This document shows, one piece after another, positions 1-8,452 of a DNA stretch of 64,000 nt. The position numbers were made by a program, and so were the translations under genes. Position 1 is the stretch's first letter, and each line of letters begins with the position of its first letter. Location: contig NZ_KB823012.1 in the NCBI RefSeq assembly GCF_000365025.1, forward strand, positions 310,001 to 374,000. The letters run 5' to 3'. The notes under the pieces are model-generated. The model made no database searches, was not told the origin of the DNA, and saw nothing but the letters and a program-made list of their open reading frames with translations. This stretch comes from Robiginitomaculum antarcticum DSM 21748. Its GTDB lineage: Bacteria; Pseudomonadota; Alphaproteobacteria; Caulobacterales; Maricaulaceae.

Positions 1-281
1 TCGTCGAGACTATTCACAATATTATCAATACGCTGCGGCGTGAGCGCCAGACGGTCCAGCATAGCGGGGGACAGACCTTTGGTTTTGCCATCTTTCATAT
101 CCAGCGCATTGGCGTCGAGAATGGCGCTGGATTGCGCGCGGATAGACCGGGCCATTGACGCAATCGCTTCCGCTCGGGATTTCCCCGATGAGAGGCGAAG
201 CGCCTTAGCCGCTCTGGCGGCATTCCGGCCCATTTTAGCCATATAATCCGGCAGGTCAGTGATGGTATTCTTAAGAGTCAT
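1..281 (-). CDS. proA: Gamma-glutamyl phosphate reductase, N-terminal part (cut by window edge)
   Basis: Only the first ~93 codons are inside the window; the gene runs off the left edge. ProA reduces gamma-glutamyl phosphate to glutamate-5-semialdehyde with NADPH, the second step of proline synthesis in the cytoplasm. The readable N terminus (MTLKNTITDLPDYMAKMGRN, then an Ala/Arg-rich helix and an 'ALDMKDGKTKGLSPAMLDRL' type segment) matches the start of ProA. The start ATG (279-281 on the minus strand) overlaps the proB stop by four bases (ATGA), which indicates translational coupling in the order obgE-proB-proA. The catalytic aldehyde-dehydrogenase region lies outside the window, so its integrity cannot be judged. 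Identity rests on both sequence and position after proB. Confidence 0.88.
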   Translation of the reverse strand, partial: MTLKNTITDLPDYMAKMGRNAARAAKALRLSSGKSRAEAIASMARSIRAQSSAILDANALDMKDGKTKGLSPAMLDRLALTPQRIDNIVNSLD

Positions 282-1405
282 AGCAAAACAAGATTGTCTC
301 TGTGGATCAGGGCTGCGCCCAAACTATAGCCCAGCGCGCCTGTAATGTCGCCGGATTTGAGGCCTAATATTTGCTGCGTCTCCGCTGCGTCATATCCCGC
401 AAGCCCTTTGGCGATGGCTTTAGCGTTATGCACCACAGTGACGGCGTCTCCGGCGCTAAAACTTCCTGCCGATTTCGTAACGCCAGCGGGGAGCAGACTC
501 TTGCCGCTGCGCAGGGCATGGGCTGCGCCGTCGTCAATATGGAGCTGCCCATGAGAGCGAAGCTGACCTGAAATCCACTGCTTGCGCGCGCTGGCCGGAT
601 CGGCATGGGCGACAAACCAGCTGGCCCGCGCACCGCTTTGCAGTGCCGATAAAGGCCGCTCGACTTCTCCCGATGTAATGATCATATGACACCCCGCTTT
701 GACCGCAATTTGCGCGGCAAGCAGTTTCGTGGCCATGCCGCCGCTGCCCATGGCGGCCTTGGAATTGGGATCGCCGCCCATAGCCAGAATACCGGGCGTG
801 ATCTGTGCAATCACAGGCATGTGCTGCGCGCGGGCATGACGGCGCGGATCTGCAGTATAGAGGCCATCAATATCTGACAGCAGGACCAGCATATCCGCGC
901 CCACCATTTGCGCCGTGCGCGCCGCGAGGCGGTCATTATCGCCATAACGAATCTCATCGGTCGCAACTGTATCGTTCTCATTAATCACCGGGACAGCTCC
1001 CAATTTTAACAGCGCGCGCAATGTGCGGCTGGCATTGATCCAGCGCGTGCGGTCTTCGGTATCGGGCAAGGTGAGCAAAGCCTGCGCCGTCGCAAAGCCG
1101 TGCTGTGCCAGCGCGTCCTCATAAGCCCGGGTCAGTACGGCCTGACCGACTGCGGCGCAGGCCTGTTTTTCTGACAGGCTAAGTTGACGACCGCGAAGAT
1201 TAAGCCGCGTACGGCCCAGCGCAATCGCGCCCGAGGAGACAATAATAACGTCTGTTCCCCGCGCGCGTATATCGGCGATGTCGGTTGCGATGCCGGATAG
1301 CCAAGCCTGGCGCAGCTGCCCGGTTTCAGCATCGACCAAGAGGGCCGATCCTATTTTAACGATAAGAGTTTTAGACTCAGATAGAGCGGTTATGTACTTG
1401 CCCAT
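278..1405 (-). CDS. proB: Glutamate 5-kinase
   Basis: ProB phosphorylates L-glutamate to gamma-glutamyl phosphate, the committed step of proline synthesis, and is normally feedback-inhibited by proline. The 375-residue length fits the two-domain form. An amino-acid kinase domain starts with the VKIGSALLVD nucleotide-binding strand (about residues 16-25) and VSSGAIALGR (about 56-65). It continues through NENDTVATDEIRYGDND and LLSDIDGLYTADPR to GSGGMATKLLAA. A C-terminal PUA domain (about 285-365) follows. The start ATG shares one base with the obgE stop (TAATG) and the stop overlaps proA by 4 nt, so obgE, proB and proA look like one transcript. Nothing in the sequence suggests a defect. Confidence 0.96.
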   Translation of the reverse strand: MGKYITALSESKTLIVKIGSALLVDAETGQLRQAWLSGIATDIADIRARGTDVIIVSSGAIALGRTRLNLRGRQLSLSEKQACAAVGQAVLTRAYEDALAQHGFATAQALLTLPDTEDRTRWINASRTLRALLKLGAVPVINENDTVATDEIRYGDNDRLAARTAQMVGADMLVLLSDIDGLYTADPRRHARAQHMPVIAQITPGILAMGGDPNSKAAMGSGGMATKLLAAQIAVKAGCHMIITSGEVERPLSALQSGARASWFVAHADPASARKQWISGQLRSHGQLHIDDGAAHALRSGKSLLPAGVTKSAGSFSAGDAVTVVHNAKAIAKGLAGYDAAETQQILGLKSGDITGALGYSLGAALIHRDNLVLL

Positions 1406-2448
1406 TACGGGCTCCAGCTTTCCGCTTCCGGCTCGCCTTCTTTTTTCTCGGCGGCGCGGCGCGCATCGACTAATTTAAACACTTCACCCAGAACGTCTCT
1501 GACGCCTTCGCCGGATACACCTGACACATGAAGGGGGGTCTTCCCCGACGCCTTTTTAATCGCCTTGGATACCTTTTTTAGCGTGTCGGCATCCACGGCG
1601 TCAATTTTATTAAGGGCCAGGATTTCCGGCTTCTCGGAAAGGCCGTTTTCATAGGCTGCAAGCTCGCCGCGAATGATTTTATACGCTTCAACAGGGTCTT
1701 TACCGGTGACATCGACCAGATGGACAAGTGCTGCGCAGCGTTCAATATGGCCGAGAAAACGCGTGCCGATGCCCGCGCCTTCGCTCGCGCCTTCGATCAG
1801 GCCCGGAATATCAGCCAGAACGAAACGCGCGGTTTCAGCGTAATCGACCACGCCCAGATGGGGGCGCAAAGTCGTAAAGGGATAGGCGGCGGTTTTCGGC
1901 TTGGCCGCGCTGACTGCGGACAAAAATGTTGATTTTCCGGCATTAGGCAGACCGACCAGCCCGGCGTCTGCAATGAGTTTTAGCCGCAGCCAGACCCAGC
2001 GCTCTTCGCCGTCTTCACCGGGATTGGCGCGGCGCGGCGCTTGGTTGGTCGCCGTTTTAAACCGGGCATTACCCCAGCCGCCATTGCCGCCGCGCGCAAG
2101 AAGAACGCGCTGACCGTCTTCGGAAATATCGATCAGCATATCCTCGCTATCCGCGTCAATGATCTGTGTGCCGATGGGGACGCGGATAATCATATCTTCG
2201 CCCGCCGCACCGGTCATATCGCTGCCCATGCCGGGCGTTCCGGTTTTAGCTTTGAAATGCTGTTTATAGCGAAAATCAATCAGCGTGTTCAAATCAGCCG
2301 TGCCTTCGATATAGACATGGCCGCCGCGTCCGCCATCCCCGCCATTGGGACCGCCAAAGGCGACGAATTTTTCACGGCGAAAGGCGATACATCCGCCGCC
2401 GCCATGGCCGGAGCTAATATAGATTTTGGCTTGGTCTAGGAATTTCAT
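1405..2448 (-). CDS. obgE: Obg/CgtA family GTPase
   Basis: Essential ribosome-associated GTPase that helps 50S subunit maturation and links growth to GTP/ppGpp level. The N-terminal Obg fold is glycine-rich ([19 protein letters not shown], residues 14-43). The G domain has the P-loop GLPNAGKST (166-174), a [16 protein letters not shown] switch region and a NKID specificity motif. At 347 residues it lacks the longer C-terminal OCT domain of some Gram-positive Obg proteins, as is usual in Proteobacteria. It overlaps the upstream phosphoesterase gene by 4 nt and proB by 1 nt. In many alphaproteobacteria obgE follows rplU-rpmA and a GNAT gene; here those genes are 20 kb away on the other strand. 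Confidence 0.96.
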   Translation of the reverse strand: MKFLDQAKIYISSGHGGGGCIAFRREKFVAFGGPNGGDGGRGGHVYIEGTADLNTLIDFRYKQHFKAKTGTPGMGSDMTGAAGEDMIIRVPIGTQIIDADSEDMLIDISEDGQRVLLARGGNGGWGNARFKTATNQAPRRANPGEDGEERWVWLRLKLIADAGLVGLPNAGKSTFLSAVSAAKPKTAAYPFTTLRPHLGVVDYAETARFVLADIPGLIEGASEGAGIGTRFLGHIERCAALVHLVDVTGKDPVEAYKIIRGELAAYENGLSEKPEILALNKIDAVDADTLKKVSKAIKKASGKTPLHVSGVSGEGVRDVLGEVFKLVDARRAAEKKEGEPEAESWSP

Positions 2449-3263
2449 GGCTGTGCTTTAGGACGGCTCTGCGCGAGTTGTCCACCTATTCGAATGGGCT
2501 CTACGCGAACCGCGAGGCCTTTTGAGTTCGTTTCGACATATATGCCGCATAATGTGCCCTCGCCGCTGGCAGGTGAAAAGCGGCCCTGTCGCATACGGGT
2601 TTTAAAACGGTGGACAGGTTCTTCTTTGTCCATACCAATGACGCTGTCATAATCACCGCACATACCGGCATCGGTCTGGTAAGCCGTGCCGCCCGGGAGA
2701 ATGCGGGTATCCGCAGTGGGGATATGTTGATGAGTGCCGACCACAAGGCTGGCGCGGCCATCGCAAATCACGCCCATAGCGTTTTTCTCTGATGTCGCTT
2801 CGGCGTGCATATCGACAATAACGGCGTCGGCGACATCGCCCAGCGGAGCATTCGCTAATTCGCGCTCGACGGCGACAAATGGATCGTCGAGCGCGTCCAT
2901 AAACACGCGGCCCAGTACATTGATCACGAGAATTTGGTAGCCGCCTATATCGTAAAGCCCTGCGCCCCGTCCCGGAACTTGGCCTGCGGGGTAATTACAC
3001 GGACGCAATATGCGCTGATCATCATCTATGACAGTAATGCCTTGCGGATTGTCAAAACTGTGATTGCCCAGCGTCAGGACATCGACGCCGCAATCAAACA
3101 GCTCTGCGGCCGTCGCGCGGGTCAGGCCGAAGCCGCCGGCGGCGTTTTCCGCGTTCACAATGACGGCGTCCAGTGACAGGTCTTCACGCAGGCGCGGCAC
3201 ATGACGCGTCACAGCCAGACGGCCTGAACGGCCCACCACATCTCCAAAAAACGCAAATCTCAT
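2445..3263 (-). CDS. TIGR00282/YmdB-family metallophosphoesterase
   Basis: This 272-residue protein has the calcineurin-like phosphoesterase signature of the YmdB family. GDVVGRSGR near the N terminus and NAENAAGG each supply metal ligands, followed by GNHSFDN, a [15 protein letters not shown] stretch, and [10 protein letters not shown] with the late histidines. Characterised Bacillus YmdB hydrolyses 2',3'-cAMP; the substrate here is inferred from family only. The gene ends in a 4-nt ATGA overlap with obgE and begins one base after the fau stop codon, so fau, this gene, obgE, proB and proA may form a single operon. The likely cellular location is the cytoplasm because there is no signal peptide. 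Confidence 0.9.
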   Translation of the reverse strand: MRFAFFGDVVGRSGRLAVTRHVPRLREDLSLDAVIVNAENAAGGFGLTRATAAELFDCGVDVLTLGNHSFDNPQGITVIDDDQRILRPCNYPAGQVPGRGAGLYDIGGYQILVINVLGRVFMDALDDPFVAVERELANAPLGDVADAVIVDMHAEATSEKNAMGVICDGRASLVVGTHQHIPTADTRILPGGTAYQTDAGMCGDYDSVIGMDKEEPVHRFKTRMRQGRFSPASGEGTLCGIYVETNSKGLAVRVEPIRIGGQLAQSRPKAQP

Positions 3264-3264
3264 G

Positions 3265-3831
3265 TTAAAAACGCCTGAATTCTATCTCTGTTAAAATGCC
3301 GTTCAGACGCATATCATGCGGCTCTGTCGGCAGAATTTGGGCTTCTTGCGCAGCATAGGCCACCCCGCAAGCGAAAACGTCATGCGACTCGCGCAACTTA
3401 GCCAATGTTCGGTCATAATATCCGCCGCCATAGCCCAGCCGTTCACCCAAATGGGTAAAGGCCAGAAGCGGCATCAGGATAAGATTTGGGCGTAAAGTCT
3501 CTGAGGATTTAGGCGGCTGCCGCGTGCCATGCGGACCGCGCTCTAACGCATCTCCGATGTGATAGCGGCGAAACTCCAGCGGGTGATTTTTGCGGGTCAC
3601 AGCGGGTAGGGCGATTGTGTGCCCCATCTCTAATAGCGCGCTCATAAGGGGAAGAATGTCGATCTCGTCACCCATTGGCCAGAACCCGCCAATAATTGCG
3701 TTTTGAAAAGTGCCTGCGGGGAAATGGTTGATCAGCTCTATGGACGCACCTGCGTGATTAGACGTAACTGCACCGCGAATAGCTTTGGCCTGAAGGCGCG
3801 CGCGGGTTTTTTCTAGGGCGATGAGGGACAT
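3265..3831 (-). CDS. fau: 5-formyltetrahydrofolate cyclo-ligase
   Basis: This enzyme converts 5-formyl-THF to 5,10-methenyl-THF using ATP, salvaging a storage folate. The open frame extends further upstream, but the extension would run toward the 6S RNA gene and is not family-like. The start was set at MSLIALEKTRARLQAKA, which gives 188 residues, the normal family length. Recognisable elements are GFWPMGDEIDILPLM (substrate region) and LLAFTHLGERLGYGGGYYDRTLA, the strongly conserved GxGGGYYDR block that binds phosphate. There is no convincing Shine-Dalgarno just upstream; that stretch is pyrimidine-rich. Its position directly downstream of a 6S RNA and zapA matches the conserved zapA-ssrS-fau order seen in many Proteobacteria. 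Confidence 0.92.
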   Translation of the reverse strand: MSLIALEKTRARLQAKAIRGAVTSNHAGASIELINHFPAGTFQNAIIGGFWPMGDEIDILPLMSALLEMGHTIALPAVTRKNHPLEFRRYHIGDALERGPHGTRQPPKSSETLRPNLILMPLLAFTHLGERLGYGGGYYDRTLAKLRESHDVFACGVAYAAQEAQILPTEPHDMRLNGILTEIEFRRF

Positions 3832-3910
3832 AGGAAGAGGTGTAAATGATGAGCAGGCGTAGAGATAGCATTTCCGCGTCGATGTAAGTGTGCCCGCGCA
3901 AAGCGCGAGG

Positions 3911-4071
3911 GGCGGCACCACAGAATCCGTGTGCGCGAGTAAACCCCCGTGAACCTAGTTTTTAGGTGGGCGCCGGAATTAACTAGACCACGGCCTAGAC
4001 AGAGCCAGCTCCCGTTCGGGTGTTTAAGGTCCCTGGGGTAAATGCCCATCACGAGACCCGCAGTAACCGCC
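3911..4071 (-). ncRNA. ssrS: 6S RNA (predicted)
   Basis: The gap between zapA and fau (307 bp) has no plausible protein gene. Read on the minus strand it shows hallmarks of alphaproteobacterial 6S RNA: a GGCGCCCACCT segment followed after a few A's by ACTAGGTTCACGGG, and GGCGG/CCGCC ends that can close a terminal stem around a ~160-nt transcript. The 6S RNA of other bacteria mimics an open promoter and holds RNA polymerase with the housekeeping sigma factor in stationary phase. It lies between zapA and fau, the classic location. The ends given are those of the closing stem and could be off by 10-20 nt. Confidence 0.75.
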
Positions 4072-4138
4072 TTAAGCGCTATGTGGGCGCGGGGACGGAT
4101 AAGCGCAAGCGCAAAGACCCTTATAAGGTGAGAAAGAT

Positions 4139-4507
4139 TTAAGCGTCGTCGCGGCGCAGGCCTGCGGCGAGTTTTTCAATTTTTTCAGCCGCGCTGGCCA
4201 GCGCATTTATGGCATCATTTTCCTGACGGACAGCCTTATGTGTGGCGCGGTCGGCATCTTTGCGCAGAGTTTCAGTCATGGCAGCGGCCTGACCTTCCAG
4301 ATCGGTGCGCATTTCGGAAATTTCATCGGACATGGTAATTCCGGCCATGACTAAGAGGCGAACATCGCCGATTTGCCCGAATTGATCGGCCAGCGCTCTA
4401 ACGCGGGTGTCCAGATCATTGCCCAGACGCAAGAGGCGGTCTTCTTCGCCTTCATCACAGCCCAGAGCGTATTTACGTCCGTTAATTTCCAGATTGACCT
4501 TGGCCAT
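4139..4507 (-). CDS. zapA: Cell division protein ZapA
   Basis: ZapA bundles FtsZ protofilaments at the division site. The 122-residue protein has the family's short N-terminal beta region (MAKVNLEINGRKYALGCDEGEE), then 'RLLRLGNDLDTRVRALADQFG' and 'DVRLLVMAGITMSDEI', and finally a long C-terminal helix suited to coiled-coil tetramerisation. It lies 6 nt after a gene for another coiled-coil protein and directly upstream of the 6S RNA, a conserved arrangement that supports the call. No signal peptide or transmembrane segment is visible. Confidence 0.92.
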   Translation of the reverse strand: MAKVNLEINGRKYALGCDEGEEDRLLRLGNDLDTRVRALADQFGQIGDVRLLVMAGITMSDEISEMRTDLEGQAAAMTETLRKDADRATHKAVRQENDAINALASAAEKIEKLAAGLRRDDA

Positions 4508-4513
4508 AGCGCT

Positions 4514-4876
4514 TTATTCCTTGCCCAGAGCCAGCTTGACTTGAGAGATGACCATGTCCATTTCCTGCATGGTTTCCTCAGCCAGCTTTGAGAACTCGGC
4601 CTCACGCTCAAGCAGTTGCTCGGCGCGGGCTTTTGCATCCGCTTCACCTTTTTTGGCCAGATTTGCGTCTGCCATAGCGCTATCAAGCTCGCCGGATAAT
4701 TTGCGGCGATCTTCTTCAAGACGTGACTGCCCTGCATGTTGCGTTTCAAGGGCGTCTATACGTGATTTTATCGGCGTCAGCGCGGCGGATAGCGACGCGA
4801 CAGCCCGCTGCAATCGGTCCGCTGCCCCTTTAACGCTGATGGCGTCGTTATTCTGAATGGTCGAATCTTCGCTCAT
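4514..4876 (-). CDS. DUF4164-like coiled-coil protein upstream of zapA
   Basis: A 120-residue acidic protein, almost entirely helical: from about residue 15 to the end it reads as heptad-rich coiled coil (RLQRAVASLSAALTPIKSRI, ALETQ..., RLEEDRRKLSGELDSAMAD, LLEREAEFSKLAEETMQEMD). Small coiled-coil proteins of the DUF4164 type sit just upstream of zapA in many alphaproteobacteria; a role with ZapA/FtsZ is inference from that linkage. The frame stays open further upstream, but the start at MSEDSTIQNND is preceded by CAGGACATT (AGGA Shine-Dalgarno). The longer version would also run into the palindrome at 4960-4975. The gap to zapA is 6 nt, so the two are surely cotranscribed. Confidence 0.72.
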   Translation of the reverse strand: MSEDSTIQNNDAISVKGAADRLQRAVASLSAALTPIKSRIDALETQHAGQSRLEEDRRKLSGELDSAMADANLAKKGEADAKARAEQLLEREAEFSKLAEETMQEMDMVISQVKLALGKE

Positions 4877-4959
4877 AATGTCCTGATATGGCGCAATTTG
4901 CCTGCATATCCAAGTCTTTGTTGGCCTGTGCGCATTATACGCATATGATAAAACTTTAA

Positions 4960-4975
4960 GTGACAGCGCTGTCAC
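4960..4975. promoter_or_regulatory. Perfect 16-bp palindrome, LacI-family-type operator candidate
   Basis: GTGACAGCGCTGTCAC is perfectly self-complementary with a central CG, the hallmark of LacI-family operators. It sits in the divergent region between the zapA-partner gene and gap, 118 bp before the gap start and 84 bp before the other start. A TTGACA hexamer lies at about 4986 just downstream. The likely target is the gap-pgk-fba glycolytic operon; the regulator is not in the window. Confidence 0.55.
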
Positions 4976-5093
4976 GCGTCAATTTGACATATGGGGTGGC
5001 TAGAACCCATGGCCGCGTCGCTGTAAGTGGACGCGAGATGCGGCACAGCGTATGCAACGCCGTTCGCTTAACGCCCACAAGAAGGCAATTATC

Positions 5094-6098
5094 ATGACAA
5101 TTCGTATTGGTATCAATGGATTCGGACGTATTGGCCGTCTGGTCGTCCGCGCTATTGCAGAGCGCAACATCAAAGATGTTGAGGTGGTTGCAATTAATAG
5201 TCCCGGCGCAATTGAAACCCAAGCGCATTTGCTGCGCTATGACAGTGTCCACGGCGTCTTTTCAAAAACAGTAACATTTGACGCTCATAAAATAATCGTT
5301 GACGGCAAAGCCATACGCGTCACCCATGAGCGAAATCCGGCTGCGATAGACTGGGCAGATCTAGGTGTGGACGTCGTTATGGAATGCACGGGTATTTTCC
5401 GGGACAAAGAAGGCGCGTCAAAACATATTCTCGGCGGCGCAAAGAAAGTTCTTATCTCCGCGCCCGGCGACAAGATTGACCGCACGATCGTTTACGGCGT
5501 GAACCACGAGACCTTGCGCGCAAGCGACACGGTTGTCTCCTGCGCTTCCTGCACGACAAATTGCCTTGCGCCCGTGGCCAAAGTTTTAATGGACACCTGC
5601 GGAATTGCGCGTGGATTTATGACCACCGTGCATAGCTACACCCAGGATCAACGCATACTCGATAACAGCCATAAGGATTTATACCGCGCGCGGGCGGCAG
5701 GCCTGAATATGATTCCGACATCCACCGGCGCGGCCAAAGCGGTTGGCATTGTGCTTCCGGGCCTAGCGGGCAAGCTCTCCGGCTCGGCCGTGCGCGTGCC
5801 CACGGCGAATGTATCTATGGTCGATTTGGCGATACAGCCTGACCGCTCGACCGACGCCGCCGAGATAAATGCGGCCATGAGAGCCGCCGCAGACGGCCCA
5901 ATGAAAGGCGTGTTGCGCTATACCGAACAGGCTCTGGTTAGCTCTGATCTGAACCATGATCCGCATAGCGCCATTTTTGCAGCCCCGCTGACAAAGGTCT
6001 TGCACGGAGATCTGGCGAAAATTGTGGCGTGGTATGATAATGAGTGGGGATTTTCCAATCGGATGATTGATGTGGCGCGCGCGATGATGCAGGCTTAA
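5094..6098 (+). CDS. gap: Glyceraldehyde-3-phosphate dehydrogenase, type I
   Basis: GAPDH oxidises glyceraldehyde-3-phosphate to 1,3-bisphosphoglycerate with NAD(P)+ and phosphate. The start MTIRIGINGFGRIGRLVVRA was chosen over an upstream in-frame ATG because it matches the family N terminus and follows AAGAAGG. Length is 334 residues. The Rossmann NAD-binding motif GINGFGRIGR is at residues 5-14, the catalytic SCASCTTNCLAP is near 150, and the C-terminal WYDNEWGFSNRM is intact. It is followed by pgk 36 nt downstream and a class I aldolase, forming a three-gene glycolysis/gluconeogenesis operon. A palindrome upstream (4960-4975) suggests carbon-source control. Confidence 0.97.
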   Translation: MTIRIGINGFGRIGRLVVRAIAERNIKDVEVVAINSPGAIETQAHLLRYDSVHGVFSKTVTFDAHKIIVDGKAIRVTHERNPAAIDWADLGVDVVMECTGIFRDKEGASKHILGGAKKVLISAPGDKIDRTIVYGVNHETLRASDTVVSCASCTTNCLAPVAKVLMDTCGIARGFMTTVHSYTQDQRILDNSHKDLYRARAAGLNMIPTSTGAAKAVGIVLPGLAGKLSGSAVRVPTANVSMVDLAIQPDRSTDAAEINAAMRAAADGPMKGVLRYTEQALVSSDLNHDPHSAIFAAPLTKVLHGDLAKIVAWYDNEWGFSNRMIDVARAMMQA

Positions 6099-6134
6099 AG
6101 ACTGCTAAACCGGGCTTAGATCTTTGGAGACCCT

Positions 6135-7328
6135 ATGAAATTCCGCCGCCTTGAAAATGCCAGTCTCGATAATAAAACGGCGCTTGTCCGCGTGGATTTT
6201 AACGTGCCGGTGACAGAGGGCGGCGGCATTGCCGATGATACGCGGCTTCGCGCTGCTGTGCCGACGATACAGGCGCTTCAAGAGGCAGGCGCTAAAATTG
6301 TCCTGCTCTCGCATTTCGGCCGCCCCAAAGGCCGGATTGATCCGTCTCTTTCACTTGGATTTCTGACGGATCCGCTGGCGGCTTTGCTGGGCAGTCCCGT
6401 CACATTTTGTGAAGATTTGACAGGGCAGGCCGCGCGCGACGCTGTGAAAGCTTTAAACTCAGGCGACGTCCTGTTAATGGAAAATACCCGCTTTCTGCCC
6501 GGCGAAACTGCCAATGATCCCAAATTGTCAGCGCAAGTGGCGACATTGGGCGATGTATTTATTCAGGACGCGTTCAGTGCCGCGCACCGCGCTCATATGA
6601 GTTCGGCCGGTCTGGCCGATTATTTGCCCGCTTACGCCGGACTGGCGATGGAGCGCGAGCTTGATCATCTGTCCCAAGCGCTCGATCATCCTAAGCCGCC
6701 TGTCATGGCTGTTGTCGGCGGGGCCAAGGTTTCGACGAAAATCGATCTGTTGCAAAACCTTGTGTCCAAATTGGATATTCTTGTCATTGGCGGCGGTATG
6801 GCCAATACATTTCTGGCGGCCAAGGGCGTCAATGTCGGCGCATCATTATGCGAGCATGACCTTGCCGATACGGCGCGGCAAATCATGGCTGCGGCGAGTA
6901 ATGCGTCTTGCGAGATCATGCTGCCCGTCGATGTTGTCGTGGCAAAAGAGTTTAAAGCTTATGCGGCCAGCCGTGTTTGCGCGCCGCAAGACGTCGCCTC
7001 CGACGAGATGATATTGGACGCGGGACCGGAGACGGTTAACGCCATTGCTGACGCCATGGATAGGGCGAAAACGCTCATCTGGAATGGGCCTCTGGGGGCG
7101 TTTGAACTGGAGCCTTTTGATACGGCGACCGTGGAAGCCGCGCAATATGCGGCCAAACGTACGCGCGACGGGAAGTTGATTAGCGTGGCAGGCGGTGGGG
7201 ACACGGTCTCCGCGCTCAACCATGCGGGGGTGGCAGATGATTTTACGTTTATTTCAACAGCAGGCGGCGCCTTTTTAGAGTGGATGGAGGGCAAAGCCCT
7301 TCCCGGCGTCACAGCGATTTCGAATTAG
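6135..7328 (+). CDS. pgk: Phosphoglycerate kinase
   Basis: PGK transfers phosphate from 1,3-bisphosphoglycerate to ADP. The 397-residue length is normal. The RVDFNVPV substrate-binding segment is near the N terminus, followed by LLSHFGRPKG, LLMENTRFLPGE, VVGGAKVSTKIDLL, IGGGMANTFLAAKG, the IWNGPLGAFE hinge region, and the nucleotide-binding GGGDTVSAL with STAGGAFLEWMEG at the end. A GGAG Shine-Dalgarno sits 6 nt before the ATG. It lies between gap and fba and ends 11 nt before the aldolase start, so all three are almost certainly cotranscribed. Confidence 0.97.
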   Translation: MKFRRLENASLDNKTALVRVDFNVPVTEGGGIADDTRLRAAVPTIQALQEAGAKIVLLSHFGRPKGRIDPSLSLGFLTDPLAALLGSPVTFCEDLTGQAARDAVKALNSGDVLLMENTRFLPGETANDPKLSAQVATLGDVFIQDAFSAAHRAHMSSAGLADYLPAYAGLAMERELDHLSQALDHPKPPVMAVVGGAKVSTKIDLLQNLVSKLDILVIGGGMANTFLAAKGVNVGASLCEHDLADTARQIMAAASNASCEIMLPVDVVVAKEFKAYAASRVCAPQDVASDEMILDAGPETVNAIADAMDRAKTLIWNGPLGAFELEPFDTATVEAAQYAAKRTRDGKLISVAGGGDTVSALNHAGVADDFTFISTAGGAFLEWMEGKALPGVTAISN

Positions 7329-7339
7329 TGGAGAGAGTT

Positions 7340-8383
7340 ATGGATATTGAAGCGCTACACAAAGTGGCCGTGAAAATGGTCACCCCCGGTAAGGGTATTT
7401 TAGCGGCGGACGAGTCGACGGGCACAATCGGTAAACGGTTTGATTCCATCAACACAGAGAGCACATTCGACTCGCGTCGTGACTGGCGCGAAATGCTGTT
7501 TTGCACGGAAGCGGCTATGAAGGAGCATATTTCAGGGGTCATTTTGTATGACGAGACTTTGCGCCAAGACGCGGCGGACGGCACGAAGATAGTCGATCTG
7601 ATTAAGAGTCATGATGTCATCCCCGGTATTAAGGTGGATATGGGCACGACGCCTCTGGCGGGCCGTCCGGGCGAGACGATTACCCAGGGACTGGATGGTC
7701 TACGCGAGCGTCTGGCGGAGTATTACAAACTCGGCGCGCGCTTTGCCAAATGGCGCGCTGTTATCGAAATTTCGCATCCCGACCAATATGTCGGATCGAC
7801 GCCAACACGCGGCGGTATCAAAGCCAATACACACGCGCTGGGCCGCTATGCCGCGTTATGCCAGGAAGCTAATATCGTCCCGATTGTCGAACCTGAAGTG
7901 CTGATGGGCGGATATCACTCGATAGAACGCTGCCATGAGGTGACAGAAAAAACGCTGAACTCTTTGTTCACAGAGCTCTATGAGCAAGGCGTTAAACTGG
8001 AAGGCATAATTTTGAAGCCCAATATGGTTGTCTCAGGCAAAAAATGTGCGCAGCAGCCGTGTCGCGAAGAAATTGCCGAGCGCACGATTAAAGTGCTCAA
8101 GGACACGGTTCCGGCCGCTGTTCCGGGCATAGCATTTCTCTCCGGCGGGCAGGAAAATGAAGAAGCCACGCGCAATCTGGATATGATGAATAAAATCGGC
8201 GGTTTTCCGTGGAAGCTGACCTATTCATATGGCCGGGCCTTGCAGCAAAGCGCGCTTAATGCGTGGCAGGGTAAAGCGGAAAATTACGACGCTGCACAGG
8301 CCGCATTTGATCACCGCGCTAAAATGAACGGGCTGGCCAGCATGGGCGAATGGAGCGAAAAAGCCGAGCGTGAAGACGCTTAA
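7340..8383 (+). CDS. Class I fructose-bisphosphate aldolase
   Basis: Schiff-base aldolase cleaving fructose-1,6-bisphosphate to DHAP and glyceraldehyde-3-phosphate. The start MDIEALHKVAVKMVTPGKGI follows GGAGAGAG; a longer reading overlapping pgk is possible but lacks a Shine-Dalgarno and does not match the family. The 347-residue protein has GILAADESTGTIGKRF, IKVDMGTTPL, the FAKWRAVIEI block (Lys/Arg in the active site), IVPIVEPEVLMGGYHSIERC, LEGIILKPNMVVSG containing the Schiff-base lysine, and the LSGGQENEEATRNL phosphate-binding loop. This eukaryote-like class I enzyme is found in only part of the bacteria; no class II aldolase is nearby. It closes the gap-pgk-fba operon. Confidence 0.94.
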   Translation: MDIEALHKVAVKMVTPGKGILAADESTGTIGKRFDSINTESTFDSRRDWREMLFCTEAAMKEHISGVILYDETLRQDAADGTKIVDLIKSHDVIPGIKVDMGTTPLAGRPGETITQGLDGLRERLAEYYKLGARFAKWRAVIEISHPDQYVGSTPTRGGIKANTHALGRYAALCQEANIVPIVEPEVLMGGYHSIERCHEVTEKTLNSLFTELYEQGVKLEGIILKPNMVVSGKKCAQQPCREEIAERTIKVLKDTVPAAVPGIAFLSGGQENEEATRNLDMMNKIGGFPWKLTYSYGRALQQSALNAWQGKAENYDAAQAAFDHRAKMNGLASMGEWSEKAEREDA

Positions 8384-8452
8384 TATCACGCCAAATGGGA
8401 ACCAATTGCCGCGTTAACGATTATGACAGGCTGTAAGTCGAAAGGACTGAAC

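Noticed and set aside
3832-3921. Extended N terminus of fau (30 extra codons)
   Set aside because: The extension is not family-like and would run into the 6S RNA region; the internal start gives the normal length.
4986-5010. Promoter TTGACA upstream of gap
   Set aside because: The hexamer is good but no -10 element with correct spacing could be found, so no promoter was assigned.
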